Source of the DNA: Terriglobales bacterium
GTDB taxonomy: Bacteria; Acidobacteriota; Terriglobia; Terriglobales; Acidobacteriaceae
Assembly (NCBI GenBank): GCA_015654835.1
Contig: JAATGG010000182.1
Location: 1 to 32,178, forward strand
Direction of reading: 5' to 3'
Length of the DNA: 32,178 nt
This document shows, piece after piece, positions 1 through 7,358 of this stretch (positions are counted from its first letter, which is position 1; every line of letters begins with the position of its first letter). The translations under genes and the position numbers were made by a program. The notes below the pieces were generated by a model that saw only the letters and a list, made by a program, of their open reading frames with translations, was not told the origin of the DNA and did not search any database.

Positions 1-127
1 CCCGCACCCGCCATGCCGCTGGTCTCAATGTGGCCATCAATGGCTAGCTTCGATGGCGATCATGGCGAGTGAACGGAACCGAGAGAACCGCACCGTCATA
101 CGGAGCAGCTTCTCAATAGGAGAATAA

Positions 128-582
128 CTAGTGAGCTTTGAAATCATTATTCTTCGCGTGCTTCTTCATCGACGCGCCGACCGGCAGGTCGTCAATCCAA
201 GCCTTGACCATCATGGGGCGGGCGTCCAAAAGGCGTGTGTCACACCATTTTGGCTCGATGTGGTATTTGAGCAGGGAGCGTTCTGTGCATTGCGTGGACC
301 ATGCTGCTTCGGCAGTTCGTCCTTCTTGTATCGGGCGATTAACTGCCCCCAGGTGTATCCAACTTTCTGTTCCCTTGTTCCCTCGTTGATGGAGCCCATC
401 TGGTTTTCGAGGGCCGTCCACACGGAGGCTTCCGTGGGATATTCGTCCGACACGAAGGTGATGGATTTCAGTCTTCGCTTCCCGTCAGGATCCGTCTGGC
501 GGAAGCGATACTTCCATGCAAATCCGCCACTGGATCGTGGTACCTTTTCAATATGATCGTGCTGATACCGAGCGTTCGCCAT
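128..582 (-). pseudogene. Broken tyrosine recombinase (phage-type integrase), N-terminal part
   Basis: Two overlapping reading frames on the - strand together give the N-terminal part of a tyrosine recombinase. The first frame starts at the ATG ending at 582 (MANARYQ...) and carries an AP2-like arm segment (WKYRFRQTDPDGKRR) and the start of the core-binding domain (YTWGQLIARYKKDELPK). Around 280-310 the similarity moves to another frame (SLLKYHIEPKW...ARPMMVKAWIDDLP), which ends at a stop near 128. A frameshift and loss of the whole catalytic domain, with its R-H-R-Y residues, make it a pseudogene. The match to integrases of soil Acidobacteriota is from memory. It starts about 100 bases from a tRNA gene, a usual setting for such enzymes, so it is probably the relic of an integrated element. 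The exact frameshift base cannot be fixed without an intact homologue. Confidence 0.75.
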
Positions 583-684
583 GCGTTTCTCCGCCCCTCC
601 ACGGCGGTGAATCACAAGACGATTTTTAGCATTGTTCCTCTTGTTCCCTCGGTACTTACGGTAAGTTGTTGATTATAGAATGTT

Positions 685-759
685 GCGTGAGTAGTTCAGT
701 GGCAGAACGTCAGCTTCCCAAGCTGAATGTCGCCGGTTCGATCCCGGTCTCCCGCTCCA
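685..759 (+). tRNA. tRNA-Gly (anticodon CCC), CCA encoded
   Basis: The sequence folds as a full cloverleaf. The D stem is GTTC/GAAC. The anticodon stem is TCAGC/GCTGA with loop TTCCCAA, giving anticodon CCC (glycine, GGG codons). The variable loop is ATGTC, the T stem is GCCGG/CCGGT around TTCGATC, then come acceptor strand CTCCCGC, discriminator T and an encoded CCA. The acceptor stem has one mismatch: the 5' strand is GCGTGAG where GCGGGAG would pair perfectly (T688 opposite C752). An AT-rich stretch lies directly upstream. The recombinase relic next to it makes this a likely integration target. Whether the mismatch leaves the tRNA functional is open. Confidence 0.9.
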
Positions 760-1130
760 GTACATCAGCCGCTTGCAAAGTCCCCTCAAAAACTTATTCT
801 TTAATAAGATTCAGTCACGGAATGCCTTGCAGTCACCGGTTTCGCGCGGGCCGGTGGGGGGGATTTCGCGCATTCGGCCGGACAGGCATGGCTTATCTTT
901 TTGAACGTTTCATATATCTGAAATATCTGGAACTATCATTTTTCTTTACGTTCTCCGATCTGGCGGATATCTTATAGGGGCAACCCCGTTTGGTCAGAGA
1001 ATGGACATAAGTTGAAGGTATCCGGTGGTTTGGGGCATCGGGGCTATTTTCAGCCTGTTCTTGGCGGACTAAGGTCGCGTGGGTAAGACTTCTTCCGGGA
1101 CGATTCATCGTATCTGACAAAAAATTAGAT
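760..1130. other. Intergenic region without a recognisable gene
   Basis: No reading frame here looks like a protein I recognise. A 75-codon - strand frame at 893-1120 has no plausible domain. Visible small structures are a perfect 6-bp AT-rich inverted repeat (CTTATT/AATAAG, 793-808) 33 bases after the tRNA, a GGGG-CAA-CCCC hairpin (977-987), and an AT-rich stretch at about 895-955. These may belong to tRNA termination and to the promoter of the band-7 gene, but I see no good -35/-10 pair. Confidence 0.5.
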
Positions 1131-1154
1131 ACTGCGGCAAGAAACTGCCGCAGT
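1131..1154. promoter_or_regulatory. Perfect 9-bp inverted repeat upstream of the head operon
   Basis: ACTGCGGCA and TGCCGCAGT form a perfect 9-bp stem with a 6-base spacer. It lies about 60 bases before the ATG of the band-7 gene. On the - strand the hairpin would be followed by a T-rich run (complement of the A-rich stretch at 1118-1124), so it could be a terminator for leftward transcription. On the + strand it could be an operator or a 5'-leader hairpin. The role is not decided by the sequence. Confidence 0.4.
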
Positions 1155-1213
1155 TATGTACCGCGGTTTGCAAGCGAGGGACATTGGGCCGTTCAAGCAA
1201 GCAGGGGGAACAG

Positions 1214-2119
1214 ATGGGCCGCACTGGCGGGTTGCAGGCTCAGGCTTTGTCTGAGGTGGAGAAGAGGGCAAGGAGAAAAGGCGGCAGCCTTATCTGGATT
1301 GTCACCACCCTTTCGCTATTGATTGCCGTTTTTTTGATAGTTGCTTTCTATCCGTGGCTTTTTGTCACCATCCATGCGGGCGAGCGCGGAGTGATGTGGT
1401 CACGCTGGACGGGCACGGACCTGCATTCGGTGTACCTGGAAGGCACCCAGTTTGTGTGGCCGTGGAATGAGCTGACGGTTTATGACATACGATACAGAAC
1501 CATCCCGCAGACGCTTACGCTCCTGACCGATGACGGACTTCCGATCAAGGTAAGCATGATGGTGCGGTGCCGGCCGGCAGACCGTATGCTGGCCCGGCTG
1601 CATGATGAGGTAGGGCCGGACTATGCCAAGACCGTGGTTCTTCCGGAAGTGGCAACGGCACTGCGCCAGATTGTGGCAGAGCACTCGATGGAGGAGCTCT
1701 ACAAATCCAAGTTCGGTGAGATTCGCGCCGCAATGCTGGAGGATGCCCGGATCGAGGCCGGCAAGCGTTACGTCATTCTGGACTCCGTAATGTTTACCGA
1801 CATCGAGCTTCCAGCGACTGTTTCCGCGGCCATCCAACACAAACTCCAGGAGGAGCAGGGCTTTGAAGAGATGAAGTACGTGAACCAGACTGCAGAACTG
1901 GAAGCCCAGAGAAAGCTGATCGAGGCCAAGGGCATCGAGGAGCAGCAGCAGCACATTAACAACACGCTGACGGACCGGATTCTGCAGTTCAAGAGCATCG
2001 AAGCCGCGAAGGCCCTGGCGGAGTCGCCGAATGCCAAGATCGTGGTGATGGGCGGCGGGCATAACGGCACCCCAATCATTCTGAATTCCGGGGATTCTGC
2101 GGCTTCGCCACGGAAATAA
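1214..2119 (+). CDS. SPFH/band-7 (prohibitin/HflC-like) membrane protein
   Basis: 301-residue protein with one N-terminal membrane helix (about residues 26-50: IWIVTTLSLLIAVFLIVAFYP), then a band-7 domain (IHAGERGVMW...VYLEGTQFVWPW...YDIRYRTIPQ...TDDGLPIKVSMMVRCRP...) and a Glu/Gln-rich coiled coil (about 205-270). This is the layout of prohibitins, HflC/K and other SPFH proteins, which form oligomeric scaffolds at the inner membrane. The ATG at 1214 is preferred because AGGGGGA stands 4 bases upstream; an in-frame TTG at 1184 would add ten residues. It is the first gene of a rightward run, 31 bases before the next start. Its link to the biosynthetic cluster is by position only. It might organise membrane-bound steps or the exporter, but nothing in the sequence proves this. 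Confidence 0.8.
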   Translation: MGRTGGLQAQALSEVEKRARRKGGSLIWIVTTLSLLIAVFLIVAFYPWLFVTIHAGERGVMWSRWTGTDLHSVYLEGTQFVWPWNELTVYDIRYRTIPQTLTLLTDDGLPIKVSMMVRCRPADRMLARLHDEVGPDYAKTVVLPEVATALRQIVAEHSMEELYKSKFGEIRAAMLEDARIEAGKRYVILDSVMFTDIELPATVSAAIQHKLQEEQGFEEMKYVNQTAELEAQRKLIEAKGIEEQQQHINNTLTDRILQFKSIEAAKALAESPNAKIVVMGGGHNGTPIILNSGDSAASPRK

Positions 2120-2150
2120 ATGGAATGTTAAGACTGCGGATGGAGAACGC

Positions 2151-2651
2151 ATGTTGAAAGAGAATGTACGTCCTTCGCGCCACACCCCCTGGTTGCGGTG
2201 CATGGCTCTTGTGGTGATTGCCTTGTGCTGGCTTCCGGTCAGTTGCAGGCGCGATGAAGTGTGGTTCGGAGCTGATTACGACTCGTCGGGCAAGACATTG
2301 AAAATTGCTTCCGAGGAGCCTTTTTGTGGCTGTCTCGATATGGTCAATGTATCCTCGCAGCCGATCTATATCCGTTCCAATGTTCTTCTTGAAGAAAACC
2401 GCTGGCATCCGGTGGAACGCGGCGGGGTAGTGCTGGCGGCAGGCCAGCAGTTGAATGAGCGCGTAGACTGGGCCGGCTCGAACTCCAGGGATATTTTTAC
2501 GTTGGATGCCTGGTCCGCCAAGGGGCAGCAACTGCACATTCGAGATGTGATTCGCATGAATGGTTTTGGATGGCCTTTTGAGCCATGTGAACTAACCAAG
2601 TGCAAGGTCGGCCGTTTGTATATGAACACCGGTGGGATTCATCGCCACTAG
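2151..2651 (+). CDS. Hypothetical exported protein, probable lipoprotein
   Basis: 166 residues with a basic N-terminus, a hydrophobic segment (about 18-28) and a lipobox-like end, LPVSC, giving Cys32 as the likely lipidated residue. Pro at -3 is unusual for a lipobox, so lipoprotein sorting is likely but not certain. The mature part has several cysteines (EPFCGCLD, EPCELTKC) and a probable small beta domain (MVNVSSQPIYIRSN...). I do not recognise the family. The start at 2151 has GGAG a few bases upstream. It lies between the band-7 gene (31 bases before) and an SDR epimerase (23 bases after) and is probably co-transcribed with them. Confidence 0.6.
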   Translation: MLKENVRPSRHTPWLRCMALVVIALCWLPVSCRRDEVWFGADYDSSGKTLKIASEEPFCGCLDMVNVSSQPIYIRSNVLLEENRWHPVERGGVVLAAGQQLNERVDWAGSNSRDIFTLDAWSAKGQQLHIRDVIRMNGFGWPFEPCELTKCKVGRLYMNTGGIHRH

Positions 2652-2674
2652 CCTGGAACTGCCAAGGGGAGCTT

Positions 2675-3733
2675 ATGAAGGCCTGGGTCACTGGTTCGGG
2701 AGGGTTGATCGGCTCGCAGTGCGTGCGCGTGCTGTGCGAGCAAGGCTGGGAAGTCACCGGCATTGATAACGATATGCGCGCGTGGTTCTTTGGTCCCGGC
2801 GGCAGCACCAAGCTAGTGGTCGAGGACTTGCGCGAGCGCTATCCGTCCTATCGGCATCAGATCCTGGATATCCGCGACCGGAACGGCATTCTTGATCTCA
2901 TGCGCGCCGAGCGACCGCAGTTCATTATTCACGCGGCCGCGCAGCCCTCGCATGACAAGGCCGCGGCAATTCCCTACGAAGACTTCGATGTAAATGCTGT
3001 AGGGACGCTGAATATGTTGGTCGCGGCAAAGGCATGTGTGCCGGAGTCGCCGTTCTGTTTTATGAGCACCAACAAGGTCTATGGTGACCGTCCCAACGCG
3101 CTGCCGCTGGTAGAAAAAGATACGCGCTGGGATTACGCCAACGGTCTGGACGGAATTGGCGAGGGCATGTCGATTGACCAGAGCCTGCACTCGCTCTTTG
3201 GCGCATCCAAGGTGGCGGCGGATGTTCTGTGCCAGGAGTATGGCCGCTACTTCCACATGCCGGTGGGCGTTTTTCGCGGCGGCTGCCTGACCGGCCCAGA
3301 CCATGCGGGGGTGGAGTTGCATGGGTATCTGAACTACATCATCCGCTGCGCCGTTTTCGGAACGCCGTATACGATTAACGGCTACAAGGGCAAGCAGGTA
3401 CGCGACCAGATTCACGCGCGCGATGTGGCAAGCCTGTTCCTGGAGTTTTACCGTTCGCCGCGTTGCGGCGAGGTATACAACATGGGCGGCGGACGAGCCA
3501 ACAGCGTTTCGATTCTGGAGACAATGGAACTGCTGAAGGAGCGCGGTTACGAGCTGAAAGCCGCATACGCGGAGATGAACCGGATTGGGGATCACATCTG
3601 CTATATCTCCGATCTTGGAAAGCTGAAAGAACATTTCCCGAGCTGGAAGCTGGAGTATGGGCTGACGCGGATTGTGGATGAGATGGTGGCGCATTTCGCC
3701 GCGCAGGCTGCGGCGCGTCCGGTTCCGGCATAA
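2675..3733 (+). CDS. NAD-dependent epimerase/dehydratase (CDP-paratose 2-epimerase-like extended SDR)
   Basis: 352-residue extended SDR with the Rossmann motif GSGGLIGS (G7, G9/G10, G13), an adenine-site Asp (DIRDR), HAAAQPS, STNKVYGD and RGGCLTGP, features seen in CDP-paratose/tyvelose 2-epimerases and related nucleotide-sugar epimerases. The ATG at 2675 has a strong AAGGGGAG Shine-Dalgarno; longer in-frame upstream sequence would overlap the previous gene. The usual catalytic YxxxK is FGASK here (F175...K179), so the Tyr is replaced by Phe. I believe related enzymes share this, but cannot check. It probably makes or alters the sugar nucleotide used by the cluster's glycosyltransferases. The exporter gene starts 24 bases after its stop. 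Confidence 0.82.
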   Translation: MKAWVTGSGGLIGSQCVRVLCEQGWEVTGIDNDMRAWFFGPGGSTKLVVEDLRERYPSYRHQILDIRDRNGILDLMRAERPQFIIHAAAQPSHDKAAAIPYEDFDVNAVGTLNMLVAAKACVPESPFCFMSTNKVYGDRPNALPLVEKDTRWDYANGLDGIGEGMSIDQSLHSLFGASKVAADVLCQEYGRYFHMPVGVFRGGCLTGPDHAGVELHGYLNYIIRCAVFGTPYTINGYKGKQVRDQIHARDVASLFLEFYRSPRCGEVYNMGGGRANSVSILETMELLKERGYELKAAYAEMNRIGDHICYISDLGKLKEHFPSWKLEYGLTRIVDEMVAHFAAQAAARPVPA

Positions 3734-3757
3734 AGCAGGCGTGACGAGAGGGCAAGA

Positions 3758-5392
3758 GTGGGCGTCGACGTAATCAAGGTTCTCTATAACGAATCACCGA
3801 AGGAATGGAAGCGGATTCTGTCGATTGCCGCTCTGGCCGGCCTGGCCAACTCTGGAGTGCTGTGGACGATTAATCACGGCGCGGCGGTGGCTTCCACGGA
3901 CAGCGGCATAGCCAATCTCCGGCTGATGCTGATGTTCCTTCTCTGCCTGCTGACGTTTTTTATTGGCAAGCGCTTTGCGCTGATTCAGGCTTCCGTGCTG
4001 GTGGAGCATGTAGTGCGGGACCGTCTGATGCGCATCTTTAACCGAGTGCGCAACTCGGAGCTGCTGACGATTGAGAACCTGGGCCGGGGCGAGCTGTATA
4101 CGAAGATTACGCAGAATACGAGCTTGATTTCGCAATCCGGCTTCATTCTGGTGAACGCGGCGCAGCAGGCATTCGTGCTGTTTTTCTGCATCTGCTACAT
4201 CGCATATCTCTCGATCCCCGCGTTTGTGGCCACTCTGCTGGCAATCGGCATCGGAACGCTGATTTACATGCAGCATACGCAGTCCATGGATGGATTGCTG
4301 AAGCAGTTGGCTTCCAAAGAGGCGGAGCTGCTCGACACGCTCGCGCACATCGTGGACGGGTTCAAGGAGATTCGCCTCAATCGAAACAAGAGCGAGGCGG
4401 TGTTTCGCAAATTCAGCGGCGTTTCCGATACGGTCTGCGGATTGAAGATCGATGCGCAGGTGAGCTTTTGCCTGGACATCATGTTCGCGGACATCTTCTT
4501 CTACACGCTGCTTTCGGTGGTTGTCTTTATACTGCCGCGCATGGTGCCTACTTATGCGGCGGTGGTGCTGATGATTACTGCTGCGATTCTGTTCATCATC
4601 GGGCCGCTTCAGATGGTTGTGCAGGCTGCTCCTGTTTTTGAGCGTGCCAAGTCAGCCCTCACGCGGATCACGGAGCTGGAAGACAAGCTTGATGAGCGTA
4701 TGCACTTGGGCAGCGACGCAACGCCCGTGGATTTTTCCGGCTTTACGACGGTGCAGCTCGCGGGCCTGGTTTTTCAGTACCCGCCGGAAGACGGCAGCGA
4801 AGGCTTCCGCCTGGGGCCGCTCAACCTCACGGTGCGGCGCGGCGAGCTGATCTTTCTGGTGGGCGGTAACGGCAGCGGTAAAACAACGATGCTGAAGCTG
4901 CTTTCCGGCTTATATTTCCCCACAGGTGGGATGGTGCGCGTGGATGATATTGAAGTCAGCGAGGGAAAAGCGCAGAGCTACCGCGAACTGTACGGAACCA
5001 TCTTCAATCAGTTCCATCTCTTCGATCGTCTCTATGGATTGGAAGGTATGGAACCGGAGCGGGTGCTGGCTGCAATTGAGGAGATGCAGCTCAGCCACGT
5101 AACCAGTTATGAAGACGGCCGGCTGACGCACCTGAATCTATCTACGGGGCAGAGAAAGCGGCTCGCGCTGGCCATTACCTTGCTCGAAGATAAAGAAATC
5201 TTCATCTTCGACGAATGGGCAGCGGATCAGGACCCGCACTTCCGCCAGCACTTTTATGAAGTGCTGTTGCGCCGATTGAAGGAGAAGGGCAAGACCGTGA
5301 TTGCGGCAACGCACGATGACCGCTACTGGGGGCTGGCCGACCGGGTGGTTCACCTGGAGTATGGAAAGATTTCCGAGGATGTAATTCGGTAA
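3758..5392 (+). CDS. Cyclic-peptide-type ABC exporter (SyrD/PvdE family), fused membrane and ATPase domains
   Basis: 544 residues, the usual length for the SyrD/PvdE cyclic peptide exporter family. The N-terminal half has about six membrane helices (the first at ~20-42, others around 48-70, 130-170 and 245-290). The C-terminal ATPase has Walker A GGNGSGKTT (369-377), signature LSTGQ (461-465) and Walker B IFIFDE (D485, E486), followed by WAADQDP, which is typical of this family. The start is a GTG at 3758 after GAGAGGGCAAGA. These exporters move peptides such as siderophore precursors and syringomycin-type lipopeptides across the inner membrane, so it is the best candidate for exporting the cluster product. 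A small membrane protein follows 39 bases downstream. Confidence 0.9.
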   Translation: MGVDVIKVLYNESPKEWKRILSIAALAGLANSGVLWTINHGAAVASTDSGIANLRLMLMFLLCLLTFFIGKRFALIQASVLVEHVVRDRLMRIFNRVRNSELLTIENLGRGELYTKITQNTSLISQSGFILVNAAQQAFVLFFCICYIAYLSIPAFVATLLAIGIGTLIYMQHTQSMDGLLKQLASKEAELLDTLAHIVDGFKEIRLNRNKSEAVFRKFSGVSDTVCGLKIDAQVSFCLDIMFADIFFYTLLSVVVFILPRMVPTYAAVVLMITAAILFIIGPLQMVVQAAPVFERAKSALTRITELEDKLDERMHLGSDATPVDFSGFTTVQLAGLVFQYPPEDGSEGFRLGPLNLTVRRGELIFLVGGNGSGKTTMLKLLSGLYFPTGGMVRVDDIEVSEGKAQSYRELYGTIFNQFHLFDRLYGLEGMEPERVLAAIEEMQLSHVTSYEDGRLTHLNLSTGQRKRLALAITLLEDKEIFIFDEWAADQDPHFRQHFYEVLLRRLKEKGKTVIAATHDDRYWGLADRVVHLEYGKISEDVIR

Positions 5393-5431
5393 GGGGAAAC
5401 AAGCAGCATTATCTGGCTGGAGGAAAAAGTG

Positions 5432-5608
5432 ATGATTGGGATTGCTATTTCTGCATGGATTTTCCTGAGCCTGCTGATTGCAATAGTGGGCCGGAAGTAC
5501 CGCTTTGGATTTTGGGGATATTTCTTTGGATCGATATTGTTGACACCATTGATCGGATTTTTGTTACTGCTTGCGGCAGTTCCAGCGCGTGCGGCAGGCA
5601 CGCGATAA
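5432..5608 (+). CDS. Small two-helix membrane protein (58 aa)
   Basis: Short frame starting at ATG 5432 (a GTG three bases earlier is also possible), with GGAGG at 5419-5423 as ribosome site. The 58 residues form two hydrophobic helices (about 2-19 and 30-49) separated by a short basic/aromatic loop (GRKYRFGFWGYFFG). The second helix is followed by a small basic tail. No enzyme motif is visible. It lies 39 bases behind the ABC exporter in the same direction, so it may be an accessory subunit or just a small co-transcribed membrane protein. I recall similar GRKRGF.FWGYF small proteins annotated as hypothetical in other bacteria, but cannot verify this. Confidence 0.65.
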   Translation: MIGIAISAWIFLSLLIAIVGRKYRFGFWGYFFGSILLTPLIGFLLLLAAVPARAAGTR

Positions 5609-5875
5609 CTCTGGAATATTGACTTGCGTAATTTTTGTTGCTAACTCGTCTGTGTTGTGCCAAAGTATTGTCAGTTCCGGAAAATAGGGCGCTCTGGGGT
5701 CTATGGAATGGAAGTTTATCCCGTAGAAATGCGCTCACACGTCTTTGGCGATAACAAATTCATCGCTCCTTAATTAATCTTGCTTCTACCTTTCGCAACG
5801 CCTGAGAGATGAGGCTTTCCCCGTGACTCGTGCGACAAAAACACCGAAACCGTGAAAACTGCGAAAAGAGGCAAA
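5609..5875 (+). promoter_or_regulatory. Intergenic region, probable promoter of the second transcription unit
   Basis: At 267 bases this is the largest gap inside the cluster, so a promoter for the genes from 5876 onward is expected here. A TTGACT hexamer (5619-5624) lies 17 bases before TAACTC (5642-5647): the -35 is good, the -10 is poor. A palindromic TTAATTAA sits near 5771. No Rho-independent terminator for the exporter operon is obvious. Confidence 0.3.
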
Positions 5876-6622
5876 ATGACTTCCACTCCTCCCGTTCCTG
5901 ACGAGCCCAGCAGCGTGGTAATCGAAGCGTCTGTGCCCGAGTCCGTTCCTGTGGTTTCCGAGTCCATTGAGGCGCCAGCTGCGGCTGTAGCCACCCTTGA
6001 CCAGCTTCGTGCGGTGCAGGCGGAAGCGGCAATTACGCAGCACGTTGCCCTGGCTGCGGGCACGGGGTTCATTCCGTTTCCCATCTTTGACGTAGTTGCC
6101 ACAACCGGCGTGCAGGCTGACCTGCTTTTGAGCCTGTTCAAGATCTATGGCCAGGAAGTTTCCAAAGAACGCGCTCGCAGCGTTGTGACGGTACTGCTTG
6201 GCTCCTCGGTTCCGTCGCTTGCCGCTCGCTCTGTCTCCAGTGGATTGAAGTTTATTCCCGGTGTTGGCACAGCGCTCAGCTTCTTTACTTCGCCGTCGCT
6301 TGCCGCCGCCTCCACTTACGTGGTCGGCAAGGTTGTGCAGGAACATCTCGCCAAGGGCGGCAATATTTTCGATCTGCAGCTTTCCAAGGCGAAGGCCAAG
6401 GTTACCGAGGAACTCGGTAAGCTAAAGACGAAATCCGGCGAGACGGTAGACAAGCTGAAGGCCAAGTCGAGCGAAGTGGCGAGCGGGATCAAGACAAAAT
6501 CCGGGGAAGCTTTTGAAGAAGGAAAAACCCGGGTAGGTAATGTGGTCCTGGCGTTGCGCGGCAAAAAGTTCCCCGCTCCCGTGGTGATTGAAGAGCATGC
6601 CCCGGCACCAAGCCAGGCCTGA
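5876..6622 (+). CDS. DUF697-like membrane-associated protein with C-terminal 11-residue repeats
   Basis: 248 residues. After a Pro/Glu/Val-rich N-terminus (1-40) comes a hydrophobic helical core (about 45-165: AAITQHVALAAGTGFIPFPIFD..., SRVVTVLLGSS-like and IPGVGTALSFF segments) that resembles the DUF697/YcjF-type domain. The C-terminus holds three 11-residue units at 182-192, 193-203 and 204-214 (pattern xxKxKSxEx.., for example KLKTKSGETVD), predicted to form a charged amphipathic helix like those of LEA-type proteins. ATG 5876 is chosen because AAAAGAGG precedes it; a GTG at 5852 is the alternative. It probably opens the second operon, and its end overlaps the likely start of the phosphopantetheinyl transferase gene. 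Its function in the cluster is unknown. Confidence 0.65.
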   Translation: MTSTPPVPDEPSSVVIEASVPESVPVVSESIEAPAAAVATLDQLRAVQAEAAITQHVALAAGTGFIPFPIFDVVATTGVQADLLLSLFKIYGQEVSKERARSVVTVLLGSSVPSLAARSVSSGLKFIPGVGTALSFFTSPSLAAASTYVVGKVVQEHLAKGGNIFDLQLSKAKAKVTEELGKLKTKSGETVDKLKAKSSEVASGIKTKSGEAFEEGKTRVGNVVLALRGKKFPAPVVIEEHAPAPSQA

Positions 6623-7343
6623 TCTTTTCCTCAAGGCTCGCCGTATTGTTGTGCTGCATGTGTGGGGTGATGTTTATATCGCGCAGCAGTCTCAGTCATT
6701 AGAAAATTCTTCCCTGAAATTCCCATCTGCGGTACGGAATGACATTCAGCGTTATCGCCGGATGGAAGATCGCTGTTTGCGGATTCTTGGCAAATGGCTA
6801 TTGCTCCAGGCCTGCCAGGCTGCGGGTCATTCCAACGTTTCCCCTGCTCTATTAGGTGACTTATCGAGGGATGCCTTCGGGCGTCCTTCGATAAGGCGGC
6901 TTGGGTTGGATTTCAACCTGTCGCACTCTGGGGCATGCGTCGTCTGCGCGATAGCTGCGCAGGGCCGTGTGGGTGTTGACGTAGAGCAATTACGTAAAGT
7001 GCAGGTCGGGGACTTTAAGAACATTTTTGCTTCACGTGTCTGGGCGCGTATTCAAGCGGAAGAAGATCAGCAGAAGGCTTTCTTCCGGGAGTGGACGTGC
7101 CTGGAAGCGGTCATCAAGGCGGATGGGCGCGGTCTGCACCTGCCGGTGCGGTCGGTGGATAGCGCGGACGGGATGGTGGCAATGGATGGCCGCATCTGGC
7201 ATCTGCATGAGATTGCGTTGGACGCAGGCTATGCCTGCCACGTGGCAACTGACATAGAGGATGCGGAGATTGTTGTGGAAGCATTCCGGTGGGAGGATGA
7301 CCGGTTATGCAGAGTGGCGGCAGAGGTAGGGAAAATTCAGTAA
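6597..7343 (+). CDS. 4'-phosphopantetheinyl transferase (Sfp type)
   Basis: About 248 residues with the three Sfp-family motifs: FNLSHSG, GVDVEQL (Mg-binding Asp128/Glu130 counting from ATG 6597) and FFREWTCLEAVIKADGRGL (Trp166...Glu170...Lys174). It transfers phosphopantetheine from CoA to the carrier-protein serines. The cluster has four targets: the ACP of the ligase, the two ACPs of the PKS proteins and the PCP. The start is unsure. ATG 6597 lies inside the preceding gene (26-base overlap) with GAAGAG upstream; GTG 6651 would give a shorter protein beginning just before the conserved HVW segment. The stop is 15 bases before the start chosen for the DUF481-like gene. Confidence 0.88.
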   Translation: MPRHQARPDLFLKARRIVVLHVWGDVYIAQQSQSLENSSLKFPSAVRNDIQRYRRMEDRCLRILGKWLLLQACQAAGHSNVSPALLGDLSRDAFGRPSIRRLGLDFNLSHSGACVVCAIAAQGRVGVDVEQLRKVQVGDFKNIFASRVWARIQAEEDQQKAFFREWTCLEAVIKADGRGLHLPVRSVDSADGMVAMDGRIWHLHEIALDAGYACHVATDIEDAEIVVEAFRWEDDRLCRVAAEVGKIQ

Positions 7344-7358
7344 GAAGTGGGAGTATGT

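Noticed and set aside
685-759. A second copy of the tRNA 3' end marking the far att site
   Set aside because: I looked for the GGTTCGATCCCGGT/CTCCCGCTCCA sequence in both flanks and saw none in this window.
893-1120. 75-codon - strand frame between tRNA and band-7 gene
   Set aside because: No recognisable domain, no convincing ribosome site, and composition like non-coding DNA.
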